Below are positions 22,622-36,882 of a stretch of 64,000 bases of DNA, one piece after another. The stretch is from NCBI RefSeq assembly GCF_028554725.1, contig NC_071672.1:30276944-30340943 (forward strand), written 5' to 3'. How positions within the stretch are numbered: the first letter of the stretch is position 1; the number at the start of each line of letters is the position of its first letter. Source of the stretch: Zeugodacus cucurbitae (taxonomy: Eukaryota > Arthropoda > Insecta > Diptera > Tephritidae). The notes beneath the pieces are model-generated. The model did not search any database, was not told the origin of the DNA, and saw only the letters and a program-made list of their open reading frames with translations. A program made the position numbers and the translations under genes.

Positions 22622-25586
22622 TCTATACTAATATTATAAAGAGGAAATGTTTGTTTTTTTGTTTGTTTGTGTCGAATAGGCTCCGAAACTACTGAACCGA
22701 TTTGAAAAATTCTTTCACCGTTGGAAAGCTATACTATCCCTGAGTGACATAGGCTATATTTAGTTTAACAAAAAAAATAGGGTTCCTTACCAAAACTCCG
22801 ATAATGTAAAAAAAATACCAAAAAACTTTCTTAAATCGCGAATGCTGCGAAAACAATTGAAGATATAACAAAGTGATGTACTACAATTTTGTAGAACTTA
22901 TCATTATCTACAAAAAACGTCGCGACATCATATCTCTAACTATTATAGTTTTGTCACAATAAGCGATTTTATATAAAAAAATTAATCTATACCAATATTA
23001 TAAAGAGGAAATGTTTGTTTTTTTGTTTGTTTGTGTCGAATAGGCTCCGAAACTACTGAACCGATTTGAAAAATTCTTTCACCGTTGGAAAGCTATACTA
23101 TCCCTGAGTGACATAGGCTATATTTAGTTTAACAAAAAAAAATAGGGTTCCTTACCAAAACTCCGATAATGTAAAAAAAATACCAATAAAACTATCTTTA
23201 ATCGCGAATGCTGCGAAAACGATTGAAGATATAACAAAGTGATGTACTACAATTTTGTAGAACTTATCATTATCTACAAAAAACGTCGTGACATCATATC
23301 TCTAACTATTATAGTTTTGTCACAATAAGCGATTTTATATAAAAAAATTAATCTATACTAATATTATAAAGAGGAAATGTTTGTTTTTTTGTTTGTTTGT
23401 GTCGAATAGGCTCCGAAACTACTGAACCGATTTGAAAAATTCTTTCACCGTTGGAAAGCTATACTATCCCTGAGTGACATAGGCTATATTTAGTTTAACA
23501 AAAAATATAGGGTTCCTTACCAAAACTCCGATAATGTAAAAAAAATACCAAAAAACTTTCTTTAATCGCGAATGCTGCGAAAACGATTGAAGATATAACA
23601 AAGTGATGTACTACAATTTTGTAGAACTTATCATTATCTACAAAAAACGTCGCGACATCATATCTCTAACTATTATAGTTTTGTCACAATAAGCGATTTT
23701 ATATAAAAAAATTAATCTATACTAATATTATAAAGAGGAAATGTTTGTTTTTTTGTTTGTTTGTGTCGAATAGGCTCCGAAACTACTGAACCGATTTGAA
23801 AAATTCTTTCACCGTTGGAAAGCTATACTATCCCTGAGTGACATAGGCTATATTTAGTTTAACAAAAAAAAATAGGGTTCCTCACCAAAACTCCGATAAT
23901 GTAAAAAAAATACCAAAAAAATTTCTTTAATCGCGAATGCTGCGAAAACGATTGAAGATATAACAAAGTGATGTACTACAATTTTGTAGAACTTATCATT
24001 ATCTACAAAAACCGTCGTGACATCATATCTCTAACTATTATAGTTTTGTCGCAATAAGCGATTTTATATAAAAAAATTAATTAAAATACCACTACTTGGA
24101 AAGGCTCTTTATTTATACCTTAGTATTAATCCTTATCCAAATAAATGATTTATTATTTAAGATCGCTTCAAAACCTTTATATAACTTTTTGAATTATTAG
24201 ATTCTGACATACCATTCAAAAGATATCACGAGTTAAAAATTTTGAAATTTTTGAATGGTCCTGTGCGGAATTAAAAATAATTGTCGCTTGATAATCTATA
24301 ATATCTATACTAATATTATAAAGAGGAAATGTTTGTTTTTTTGTTTGTTTGTGTCGAATAGGCTCCGAAACTACTGAACCGATTTGAAAAATTCTTTCAC
24401 CGTTGGAAAGCTATACTATCCCTGAGTGACATAGGCTATATTTAGTTTAACAAAAAAAATAGGGTTCCTTACCAAAACTCCGATAATGTAAAAAAAATAC
24501 CAAAAAACTATCTTTAATCGTGATGTACTACAATTTTGTAGAACTTATCATTATCTACAAAAAACGTCGCGACATCATATCTCTAACTATTATAGTTTTG
24601 TCACAATAAGCGATTTTATATAAAAAAATTAATCTATACCAATATTATAAAGAGGAAATGTTTGTTTTTTTGTTTGTTTGTGTCGAATAGGCTCCGAAAC
24701 TACTGAACCGATTTGAAAAATTCTTTCACCGTTGGAAAGCTATACTATCCCTGAGTGACATAGGCTATATTTAGTTTAACAAAAAAAAATAGGGTTCCTT
24801 ACCAAAACTCCGATAATGTAAAAAAAATACCAATAAAACTATCTTTAATCGCGAATGCTGCGAAAACGATTGAAGATATAACAAAGTGATGTACTACAAT
24901 TTTGTAGAACTTATCATTATCTACAAAAAACGTCGTGACATCATATCTCTAACTATTATAGTTTTGTCACAATAAGCGATTTTATATAAAAAAATTAATC
25001 TATACTAATATTATAAAGAGGAAATGTTTGTTTTTTTGTTTGTTTGTGTCGAATAGGCTCCGAAACTACTGAACCGATTTGAAAAATTCTTTCACCGTTG
25101 GAAAGCTATACTATCCCTGAGTGACATAGGCTATATTTAGTTTAACAAAAAAAAATAGGGTTCCTCACCAAAACTCCGATAATGTAAAAAAAATACCAAA
25201 AAAATTTCTTTAATCGCGAATGCTGCGAAAACGATTGAAGATATAACAAAGTGATGTACTACAATTTTGTAGAACTTATCATTATCTACAAAAACCGTCG
25301 TGACATCATATCTCTAACTATTATAGTTTTGTCGCAATAAGCGATTTTATATAAAAAAATTAATTAAAATACCACTACTTGGAAAGGCTCTTTATTTATA
25401 CCTTGGTATTAATCCTTATCCAAATAAATGATTTATTATTTAAGATCGCTTCAAAACCTTTATATAACTTTTTGAATTATTAGATTCTGACATACCATTC
25501 AAAAGATATCACGAGTTAAAAATTTTGAAATTTTTGAATGGTCCTGTGCGGAATTAAAAATAATTGTCGCTTGATAATCTATAATA
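22622..25586. repeat. 2,965-bp higher-order unit, copy 2
   Basis: Seven monomers start at 22622, 22986, 23352, 23716, 24304, 24633 and 24999, with the same lengths and all the private markers of copy 1 (AAAAATATAGGG near 23,502; the 35-bp deletion near 24,516; CCTTGGTATTAATCC near 25,401). I could not see a difference between the two copies by eye, which makes this one of the youngest duplications in the window. Confidence 0.93.
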
Positions 25587-28500
25587 TCTATACTAATATT
25601 ATAAAGAGGAAATGTTTGTTTTTTTGTTTGTTTGTGTCGAATAGGCTCCGAAACTACTGAACCGATTTGAAAAATTCTTTCACCGTTGGAAAGCTATACT
25701 ATCCCTGAGTGACATAGGCTATATTTAGTTTAACAAAAAAAATAGGGTTCCTTACCAAAACTCCGATAATGTAAAAAAAATACCAAAAAACTATCTTTAA
25801 TCGCGAATGCTGCGAAAACGATTGAAGATATAACAAAGTGATGTACTACAATTTTGTAGAACTTATCATTATCTACAAAAAACGTCGTGACATCATATCT
25901 CTAACTATTATAGTTTTGTCACAATAAGCGATTTTATATAAAAAAATTAATCTATACTAATATTATAAAGAGGAAATGTTTGTTTTTTTGTTTGTTTGTG
26001 TCGAATAGGCTCCGAAACTACTGAACCGATTTGAAAAATTCTTTCACCGTTGGAAAGCTATACTATCCCTGAGTGACATAGGCTATATTTAGTTTAACAA
26101 AAAAAATAGGGTTCCTTACCAAAACTCCGATAATGTAAAAAAAATACCAAAAAACTTTCTTTAATCGTGAATGCTGCGAAAACGATTGAAGATATAACAA
26201 AGTGATGTACTACAATTTTGTAGAACTTATCATTATCTACAAAAAACGTCGCGACATCATATCTCTAACTATTATAGTTTTGTCACAATAAGCGATTTTA
26301 TATAAAAAAATTAATCTATACTAATATTATAAAGAGGAAATGTTTGTTTTTTTGTTTGTTTGTGTCGAATAGGCTCCGAAACTACTGAACCGATTTGAAA
26401 AATTCTTTCACCGTTGGAAAGCTATACTATCCCTGAGTGACATAGGCTATATTTAGTTTAACAAAAAAAAATAGGGTTCCTCACCAAAACTCCGATAATG
26501 TAAAAAAAATACCAAAAAAATTTCTTTAATCGCGAATGCTGCGAAAACGATTGAAGGTATAACAAACTGATGTACTACAATTTTGTAGAACTTATCATTA
26601 TCTACAAAAACCGTCGTGACATCATATCTCTAACTATTATAGTTTTGTCGCAATAAGCGATTTTATATAAAAAAATTAATTAAAATACCACTACTTGGAA
26701 AGGCTCTTTATTTATACCTTAGTATTAATCCTTATCCAAATAAATGATTTATTATTTAAGATCGCTTCAAAACCTTTATATAACTTTTTGAATTATTAGA
26801 TTCTGACATACCATTCAAAAGATATCACGAGTTAAAAATTTTGAAATTTTTGAATGGTCCTGTGCGGAATTAAAAATAATTGTCGCTTGATAATCTATAA
26901 TATCTATACTAATATTATAAAGAGGAAATGTTTGTTTTTTTGTTTGTTTGTGTCGAATAGGCTCCGAAACTACTGAACCGATTTGAAAAATTCTTTCACC
27001 GTTGGAAAGCTATACTATCCCTGAGTGACATAGGCTATATTTAGTTTAACAAAAAAAATAGGGTTCCTTACCAAAACTCCGATAATGTAAAAAAAATACC
27101 AAAAAACTTTCTTTAATCGCGAATGCTGCGAAAACGATTGAAGATATAACAAAGTGATGTACTACAATTTTGTAGAACTTATTATTATCCACAAAAAACG
27201 TCGCGACATCATATCTCTAACTATTATAGTTTTGTCACAATAAGCGATTTTATATAAAAAAATTAATCTATACCAATATTATAAAGAGGAAATGTTTGTT
27301 TTTTTGTTTGTTTGTGTCGAATAGGCTCCGAAACTACTGAACCGATTTGAAAAATTCTTTCACCGTTGGAAAGCTATACTATCCCTGAGTGACATAGGCT
27401 ATATTTAGTTTAACAAAAAAAATAGGGTTCCTTACCAAAACTCCGATAATGTAAAAAAATACCAAAAAACTTTCTTTAATCGCGAATGCTGCGAAAACGA
27501 TTGAAGATATAACAAAGTGATGTACTACAATTTTGTAGAACTTATCATTATCTACAAAAAACGTCGCGACATCATATCTCTAACTATTATAGTTTTGTCA
27601 CAATAAGCGATTTTATATAAAAAAAATTAATCTATACTAATATTATAAAGAGGAAATGTTTGTTTTTTTGTTTGTTTGTGTCGAATAGGCTCCGAAACTA
27701 CTGAACCGATTTGAAAAATTCTTTCACCGTTGGAAAGCTATACTATCCCTGAGTGACATAGGCTATATTTAGTTTAACAAAAAAAATAGGGTTCCTTACC
27801 AAAACTCCGATAATGTAAAAAAAATACCAAAAAACTTTCTTTAATCGCGAATGCTGCGAAAACGATTGAAGATATAACAAAGTGATGTACTACAATTTTG
27901 TAGAACTTATTATTATCCACAAAAAACGTCGCGACATCATATCTCTAACTATTATAGTTTTGTCACAATAAGCGATTTTATATAAAAAAATTAATCTATA
28001 CCAATATTATAAAGAGGAAATGTTTGTTTTTTTGTTTGTTTGTGTCGAATAGGCTCCGAAACTACTGAACCGATTTGAAAAATTCTTTCACCGTTGGAAA
28101 GCTATACTATCCCTGAGTGACATAGGCTATATTTAGTTTAACAAAAAAAATAGGGTTCCTTACCAAAACTCCGATAATGTAAAAAAAATACCAATAAAAC
28201 TATCTTTAATCGCGAATGCTGCGAAAACGATTGAAGATATAACAAAGTGATGTACTACAATTTTGTAGAACTTATCATTATCTACAAAAAACGTCGTGAC
28301 ATCATAATCTATACTAATATTATAAAGAGGAAATGCTTGTTTTTTTGTTTGTTTGTGTCGAATAGGCTCCGAAACTACTGAACCGATTTGAAAAATTCTT
28401 TCACCGTTGGAAAGCTTTACTGTCCCTGAGTGACATAGGCTATATTTAGTTTAACAAAAAAAATAGGGTTCCTTACCAAAACTCCGATAATGTAAAAAAA

Positions 28501-30393
28501 TACCAAAAAAACTTTCTTTAATCGCGAATGCTGCGAAAACGATTGAAGATATAACAAAGAGTTGTAGTGACTACAATTTTGTAGAACTTATCATTATCTA
28601 CAAAAAACGTCGCGACATCATATCTCTAACTATTATAGTTTTGTCACAATAAGCGATTTTATATAAAAAAATGAATTAAAAGACCACTACTTGAAAAGGC
28701 TCTTTATTTATACCTTAGTATTAATCCTTATCGAAATAAATGATTTATTATTAGATTCTGGCATACGATTCAAAAGATATCACGAGTTAAAAATTTTGAA
28801 ATTTTTGAATGGTCCTGTGCGGAATTAAAAATAATTGTCGCTTGATAATCTATACTATCTATACTAATATTATAAAGAGGAAATGTTTGTTTTTTTGTTT
28901 GTTTGTGTCGAATAGGCTCCGAAACTACTGAACCGATTTGAAAAATTCTTTCACCGTTGGAAAGCTATACTAGTTTAACAAAAAAAATAGGGTTCCTTAC
29001 CAAAACTCCGATAATGTAAAAAAAATACCAATAAAACTATCTTTAATCGCGAATGCTGCGAAAACGATTGAAGATATAACAAAGTGATGTACTACAATTT
29101 TGTAGAACTTATCATTATCTACAAGAAACGTCGTGACATCATATCTCTAACTATTATAGTTTTGTCACAATAAGCGATTTTATATAAAAAAATTAATCTA
29201 TACTAATATTATAAAGAGGAAATGTTTGTTTTTTTGTTTGTTTGTGTCGAATAGGCTCCGAAACTACTGAACCGATTTGAAAAATTCTTTCACCGTTGGA
29301 AAGCTATACTATCCCTGAGTGACATAGGCTATATTTAGTTTAACAAAAAAAATAGGGTTCCTTACCAAAACTCCGATAATGTAAAAAAAATACCAAAAAA
29401 CTTTCTTTAATCGCGAATGCTGCGAAAACGATTGAAGATATAACAAAGTGATGTACTACAATTTTGTAGAACTTATCATTATCTACAAGAAACGTCGTGA
29501 CATCATATCTCTAACTATTATAGTTTTGTCACAATAAGCGATTTTATATAAAAAAATTATTCTATACCAATATTATAAAGAGGAAATGTTTGTTTTTTTG
29601 TTTGTTTGTGTCGAATAGGCTCCGAAACTACTGAACCGATTTGAAAAATTCTTTCACCGCTGGAAAGCTATACTATCCCTGAGTGACATAGGCTATATTT
29701 AGTTTAACAAAAAAAATAGGGTTCCTTACCAAAACTCCGATAATGTAAAAAAAATACCAATAAAACTATCTTTAATCGCGAATGCTGCGAAAACGATTGA
29801 AGATATAACAAAGTGATGTACTACAATTTTGTAGAACTTATCATCATCTACAAAAAACGTCGTGACATCATAATCTATACTAATATTATAAAGAGGAAAT
29901 GTTTGTTTTTTTGTTTGTTTGTGTCGAATAGGCTCCGAAACTACTGAACCGATTTGAAAAATTCTTTCACCGTTGGAAAGCTATACTATCCCTGAGTGAC
30001 ATAGGCTATATTTAGTTTAACAAAAAAAATAGGGTTCCTTACCAAAACTCCGATAATGTAAAAAAATACCAAAAAAACTTTCTTTAATCGCGAATGCTGC
30101 GAAAACGATTGAAGATATAACAAACTATTATAGTTTTGTCGCAATAAGCGATTTTATATAAAAAAATTAATTAAAATACCACTACTTGGAAAGGCTCTTT
30201 ATTTATACCTTAGTATTAATCCTTATCCAAATAAATGATTTATTATTTAAGATCGCTTCAAAACCTTTATATAACTTTTTGAATTATTAGATTCTGACAT
30301 ACCATTCAAAAGATATCACGAGTTAAAAATTTTGAAATTTTTGAATGGTCCTGTGCGGAATTAAAAATAATTGTCGCTTGATAATCTATAATA
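25587..30393. repeat. ~4.8-kb higher-order block, copy 1
   Basis: Units start at 25587, 25951, 26315, 26903, 27267, 27631, 27995, 28308, 28858, 29197, 29561 and 29874. Markers are the mobile two-monomer cassette, ACTTATTATTATCCAC units, a 313-bp unit (51-bp deletion, GACATCATAATCTATAC), a short-tailed unit, a 339-bp unit (26-bp deletion, GCTATACTAGTTTAAC), CACCGCTGGAAAG with another 51-bp deletion, and a 520-bp unit (67-bp deletion plus long tail). Private changes here include AAATGCTTG near 28,332 and ACTGTCCCTG near 28,419. Confidence 0.9.
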
Positions 30394-31711
30394 TCTATAC
30401 TAATATTATAAAGAGGAAATGTTTGTTTTTTTGTTTGTTTGTGTCGAATAGGCTCCGAAACTACTGAACCGATTTGAAAAATTCTTTCACCGTTGGAAAG
30501 CTATACTATCCCTGAGTGACATAGGCTATATTTAGTTTAACAAAAAAAATAGGGTTCCTTACCAAAACTCCGATAATGTAAAAAAAATACCAAAAAACTA
30601 TCTTTAATCGCGAATGCTGCGAAAACGATTGAAGATATAACAAAGTGATGTACTACAATTTTGTAGAACTTATCATTATCTACAAAAAACGTCGCGACAT
30701 CATATCTCTAACTATTATAGTTTTGTCACAATAAGCGATTTTATATAAAAAAATTAATCTATACCAATATTATAAAGAGGAAATGTTTGTTTTTTTGTTT
30801 GTTTGTGTCGAATAGGCTCCGAAACTACTGAACCGATTTGAAAAATTCTTTCACCGTTGGAAAGCTATACTATCCCTGAGTGACATAGGCTATATTTAGT
30901 TTAACAAAAAAAAATAGGGTTCCTTACCAAAACTCCGATAATGTAAAAAAAATACCAATAAAACTATCTTTAATCGCGAATGCTGCGAAAACGATTGAAG
31001 ATATAACAAAGTGATGTACTACAATTTTGTAGAACTTATCATTATCTACAAAAAACGTCGTGACATCATATCTCTAACTATTATAGTTTTGTCACAATAA
31101 GCGATTTTATATAAAAAAATTAATCTATACTAATATTATAAAGAGGAAATGTTTGTTTTTTTGTTTGTTTGTGTCGAATAGGCTCCGAAACTACTGAACC
31201 GATTTGAAAAATTCTTTCACCGTTGGAAAGCTATACTATCCCTGAGTGACATAGGCTATATTTAGTTTAACAAAAAAAAATAGGGTTCCTCACCAAAACT
31301 CCGATAATGTAAAAAAAATACCAAAAAAATTTCTTTAATCGCGAATGCTGCGAAAACGATTGAAGATATAACAAAGTGATGTACTACAATTTTGTAGAAC
31401 TTATCATTATCTACAAAAACCGTCGTGACATCATATCTCTAACTATTATAGTTTTGTCGCAATAAGCGATTTTATATAAAAAAATTAATTAAAATACCAC
31501 TACTTGGAAAGGCTCTTTATTTATACCTTAGTATTAATCCTTATCCAAATAAATGATTTATTATTTAAGATCGCTTCAAAACCTTTATATAACTTTTTGA
31601 ATTATTAGATTCTGACATACCATTCAAAAGATATCACGAGTTAAAAATTTTGAAATTTTTGAATGGTCCTGTGCGGAATTAAAAATAATTGTCGCTTGAT
31701 AATCTATAATA
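30394..31711. repeat. Three-monomer block between the two ~5-kb copies
   Basis: Units start at 30394, 30758 and 31124 (364, 366 and 588 bp). The order matches 21339-22621 and 24304-25586, but here the first unit is full length instead of carrying the 35-bp deletion. It may represent the form of this trio before that deletion, although gene conversion back to full length is also possible. Confidence 0.8.
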
Positions 31712-34119
31712 TCTATACTAATATTATAAAGAGGAAATGTTTGTTTTTTTGTTTGTTTGTGTCGAATAGGCTCCGAAACTACTGAACCGATTTGAAAAAT
31801 TCTTTCACCGTTGGAAAGCTATACTATCCCTGAGTGACATAGGCTATATTTAGTTTAACAAAAAGAATAGGGTTCCTTACCAAAACTCCGATAATGTAAA
31901 AAAAATACCAAAAAACTATCTTTAATCGCGAATGCTGCGAAAACGATTGAAGATATAACAAAGTGATGTACTACAATTTTGTAGAACTTATCATTATCTA
32001 CAAAAAACGTCGTGACATCATATCTCTAACTATTATAGTTTTGTCACAATAAGCGATTTTATATAAAAAAATTAATCTATACTAATATTATAAAGAGGAA
32101 ATGTTTGTTTTTTTGTTTGTTTGTGTCGAATAGGCTCCGAAACTACTGAACCGATTTGAAAAATTCTTTCACCGTTGGAAAGCTATACTATCCCTGAGTG
32201 ACATAGGCTATATTTAGTTTAACAAAAAAAATAGGGTTCCTTACCAAAACTCCGATAATGTAAAAAAAATACCAAAAAACTTTCTTTAATCGTGAATGCT
32301 GCGAAAACGATTGAAGATATAACAAAGTGATGTACTACAATTTTGTAGAACTTATCATTATCTACAAAAAACGTCGCGACATCATATCTCTAACTATTAT
32401 AGTTTTGTCACAATAAGCGATTTTATATAAAAAAATTAATCTATACTAATATTATAAAGAGGAAATGTTTGTTTTTTTGTTTGTTTGTGTCGAATAGGCT
32501 CCGAAACTACTGAACCGATTTGAAAAATTCTTTCACCGTTGGAAAGCTATACTATCCCTGAGTGACATAGGCTATATTTAGTTTAACAAAAAAAAATAGG
32601 GTTCCTCACCAAAACTCCGATAATGTAAAAAAAATACCAAAAAAATTTCTTTAATCGCGAATGCTGCGAAAACGATTGAAGGTATAACAAACTGATGTAC
32701 TACAATTTTGTAGAACTTATCATTATCTACAAAAACCGTCGTGACATCATATCTCTAACTATTATAGTTTTGTCGCAATAAGCGATTTTATATAAAAAAA
32801 TTAATTAAAATACCACTACTTGGAAAGGCTCTTTATTTATACCTTAGTATTAATCCTTATCCAAATAAATGATTTATTATTTAAGATCGCTTCAAAACCT
32901 TTATATAACTTTTTGAATTATTAGATTCTGACATACCATTCAAAAGATATCACGAGTTAAAAATTTTGAAATTTTTGAATGGTCCTGTGCGGAATTAAAA
33001 ATAATTGTCGCTTGATAATCTATAATATCTATACTAATATTATAAAGAGGAAATGTTTGTTTTTTTGTTTGTTTGTGTCGAATAGGCTCCGAAACTACTG
33101 AACCGATTTGAAAAATTCTTTCACCGTTGGAAAGCTATACTATCCCTGAGTGACATAGGCTATATTTAGTTTAACAAAAAAAATAGGGTTCCTTACCAAA
33201 ACTCCGATAATGTAAAAAAAATACCAAAAAACTTTCTTTAATCGCGAATGCTGCGAAAACGATTGAAGATATAACAAAGTGATGTACTACAATTTTGTAG
33301 AACTTATTATTATCCACAAAAAACGTCGCGACATCATATCTCTAACTATTATAGTTTTGTCACAATAAGCGATTTTATATAAAAAAATTAATCTATACCA
33401 ATATTATAAAGAGGAAATGTTTGTTTTTTTGTTTGTTTGTGTCGAATAGGCTCCGAAACTACTGAACCGATTTGAAAAATTCTTTCACCGTTGGAAAGCT
33501 ATACTATCCCTGAGTGACATAGGCTATATTTAGTTTAACAAAAAAAATAGGGTTCCTTACCAAAACTCCGATAATGTAAAAAAAATACCAAAAAACTTTC
33601 TTTAATCGCGAATGCTGCGAAAACGATTGAAGATATAACAAAGTGATGTACTACAATTTTGTAGAACTTATTATTATCCACAAAAAACGTCGCGACATCA
33701 TATCTCTAACTATTATAGTTTTGTCACAATAAGCGATTTTATATAAAAAAATTAATCTATACCAATATTATAAAGAGGAAATGTTTGTTTTTTTGTTTGT
33801 TTGTGTCGAATAGGCTCCGAAACTACTGAACCGATTTGAAAAATTCTTTCACCGTTGGAAAGCTATACTATCCCTGAGTGACATAGGCTATATTTAGTTT
33901 AACAAAAAAAATAGGGTTCCTTACCAAAACTCCGATAATGTAAAAAAATACCAAAAAACTTTCTTTAATCGCGAATGCTGCGAAAACGATTGAAGATATA
34001 ACAAAGTGATGTACTACAATTTTGTAGAACTTATCATTATCTACAAAAAACGTCGCGACATCATATCTCTAACTATTATAGTTTTGTCACAATAAGCGAT
34101 TTTATATAAAAAAAATTAA
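31712..34119. repeat. ~5-kb higher-order block, copy 2, left part
   Basis: Units start at 31712, 32076, 32440, 33028, 33392 and 33756. The first four lie 6,125 bp after their partners in copy 1. From 33392 onward the offset becomes 6,489 bp because one extra 364-bp ACTTATTATTATCCAC monomer is present. The unit at 31712 has a private AACAAAAAGAATAGGG near 31,858. Confidence 0.9.
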
Positions 34120-36882
34120 TCTATACTAATATTATAAAGAGGAAATGTTTGTTTTTTTGTTTGTTTGTGTCGAATAGGCTCCGAAACTACTGAACCGATT
34201 TGAAAAATTCTTTCACCGTTGGAAAGCTATACTATCCCTGAGTGACATAGGCTATATTTAGTTTAACAAAAAAAATAGGGTTCCTTACCAAAACTCCGAT
34301 AATGTAAAAAAAATACCAAAAAACTTTCTTTAATCGCGAATGCTGCGAAAACGATTGAAGATATAACAAAGTGATGTACTACAATTTTGTAGAACTTATT
34401 ATTATCCACAAAAAACGTCGCGACATCATATCTCTAACTATTATAGTTTTGTCACAATAAGCGATTTTATATAAAAAAATTAATCTATACCAATATTATA
34501 AAGAGGAAATGTTTGTTTTTTTGTTTGTTTGTGTCGAATAGGCTCCGAAACTACTGAACCGATTTGAAAAATTCTTTCACCGTTGGAAAGCTATACTATC
34601 CCTGAGTGACATAGGCTATATTTAGTTTAACAAAAAAAATAGGGTTCCTTACCAAAACTCCGATAATGTAAAAAAAATACCAATAAAACTATCTTTAATC
34701 GCGAATGCTGCGAAAACGATTGAAGATATAATAAAGTGATGTACTACAATTTTGTAGAACTTATCATTATCTACAAAAAACGTCGTGACATCATAATCTA
34801 TACTAATATTATAAAGAGGAAATGTTTGTTTTTTTGTTTGTTTGTGTCGAATAGGCTCCGAAACTACTGAACCGATTTGAAAAATTCTTTCACCGTTGGA
34901 AAGCTTTACTATCCCTGAGTGACATAGGCTATATTTAGTTTAACAAAAAAAATAGGGTTCCTTACCAAAACTCCGATAATGTAAAAAAATACCAAAAAAA
35001 CTTTCTTTAATCGCGAATGCTGCGAAAACGATTGAAGATATAACAAAGAGTTGTAGTGACTACAATTTTGTAGAACTTATCATTATCTACAAAAAACGTC
35101 GCGACATCATATCTCTAACTATTATAGTTTTGTCACAATAAGCGATTTTATATAAAAAAATGAATTAAAAGACCACTACTTGAAAAGGCTCTTTATTTAT
35201 ACCTTAGTATTAATCCTTATCGAAATAAATGATTTATTATTAGATTCTGGCATACCATTCAAAAGATATCACGAGTTAAAAATTTTGAAATTTTTGAATG
35301 GTCCTGTGCGGAATTAAAAATAATTGTCGCTTGATAATCTATACTATCTATACTAATATTATAAAGAGGAAATGTTTGTTTTTTTGTTTGTTTGTGTCGA
35401 ATAGGCTCCGAAACTACTGAACCGATTTGAAAAATTCTTTCACCGTTGGAAAGCTATACTAGTTTAACAAAAAAAATAGGGTTCCTTACCAAAACTCCGA
35501 TAATGTAAAAAAAATACCAATAAAACTATCTTTAATCGCGAATGCTGCGAAAACGATTGAAGATATAACAAAGTGATGTACTACAATTTTGTAGAACTTA
35601 TCATTATCTACAAGAAACGTCGTGACATCATATCTCTAACTATTATAGTTTTGTCACAATAAGCGATTTTATATAAAAAAATTAATCTATACTAATATTA
35701 TAAAGAGGAAATGTTTGTTTTTTTGTTTGTTTGTGTCGAATAGGCTCCGAAACTACTGAACCGATTTGAAAAATTCTTTCACCGTTGGAAAGCTATACTA
35801 TCCCTGAGTGACATAGGCTATATTTAGTTTAACAAAAAAAATAGGGTTCCTTACCAAAACTCCGATAATGTAAAAAAAATACCAAAAAACTTTCTTTAAT
35901 CGCGAATGCTGCGAAAACGATTGAAGATATAACAAAGTGATGTACTACAATTTTGTAGAACTTATTATTATCCACAAAAAACGTAGCGACATCATATCTC
36001 TAACTATTATAGTTTTGTCACAATAAGCGATTTTATATAAAAAAATTAATCTATACCAATATTATAAAGAGGAAATGTTTGTTTTTTTGTTTGTTTGTGT
36101 CGAATAGGCTCCGAAACTACTGAACCGATTTGAAAAATTCTTTCACCGCTGGAAAGCTATACTATCCCTGAGTGACATAGGCTATATTTAGTTTAACAAA
36201 AAAAATAGGGTTCCTTACCAAAACTCCGATAATGTAAAAAAAATACCAATAAAACTATCTTTAATCGCGAATGCTGCGAAAACGATTGAAGATATAACAA
36301 AGTGATGTACTACAATTTTGTAGAACTTATCATCATCTACAAAAAACGTCGTGACATCATAATCTATACTAATATTATAAAGAGGAAATGTTTGTTTTTT
36401 TGTTTGTTTGTGTCGAATAGGCTCCGAAACTACTGAACCGATTTGAAAAATTCTTTCACCGTTGGAAAGCTATACTATCCCTGAGTGACATAGGCTATAT
36501 TTAGTTTAACAAAAAAAATAGGGTTCCTTACCAAAACTCCGATAATGTAAAAAAATACCAAAAAAACTTTCTTTAATCGCGAATGCTGCGAAAACGATTG
36601 AAGATATAACAAACTATTATAGTTTTGTCGCAATAAGCGATTTTATATAAAAAAATTAATTAAAATACCACTACTTGGAAAGGCTCTTTATTTATACCTT
36701 AGTATTAATCCTTATCCAAATAAATGATTTATTATTTAAGATCGCTTCAAAACCTTTATATAACTTTTTGAATTAATAGATTCTGACATACCATTCAAAA
36801 GATATCACGAGTTAAAAATTTTGAAATTTTTGAATGGTCCTGTGCGGAATTAAAAATAATTGTCGCTTGATAATCTATAATA
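34120..36882. repeat. 2,763-bp higher-order unit, copy 1
   Basis: Units start at 34120, 34484, 34797, 35347, 35686, 36050 and 36363. They complete the second ~5-kb block (partners at 27631-30393) and are repeated at a 2,763-bp offset. Private changes here are GATATAATAAAGTG near 34,730 and ACGTAGCGAC near 35,991. Confidence 0.92.
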
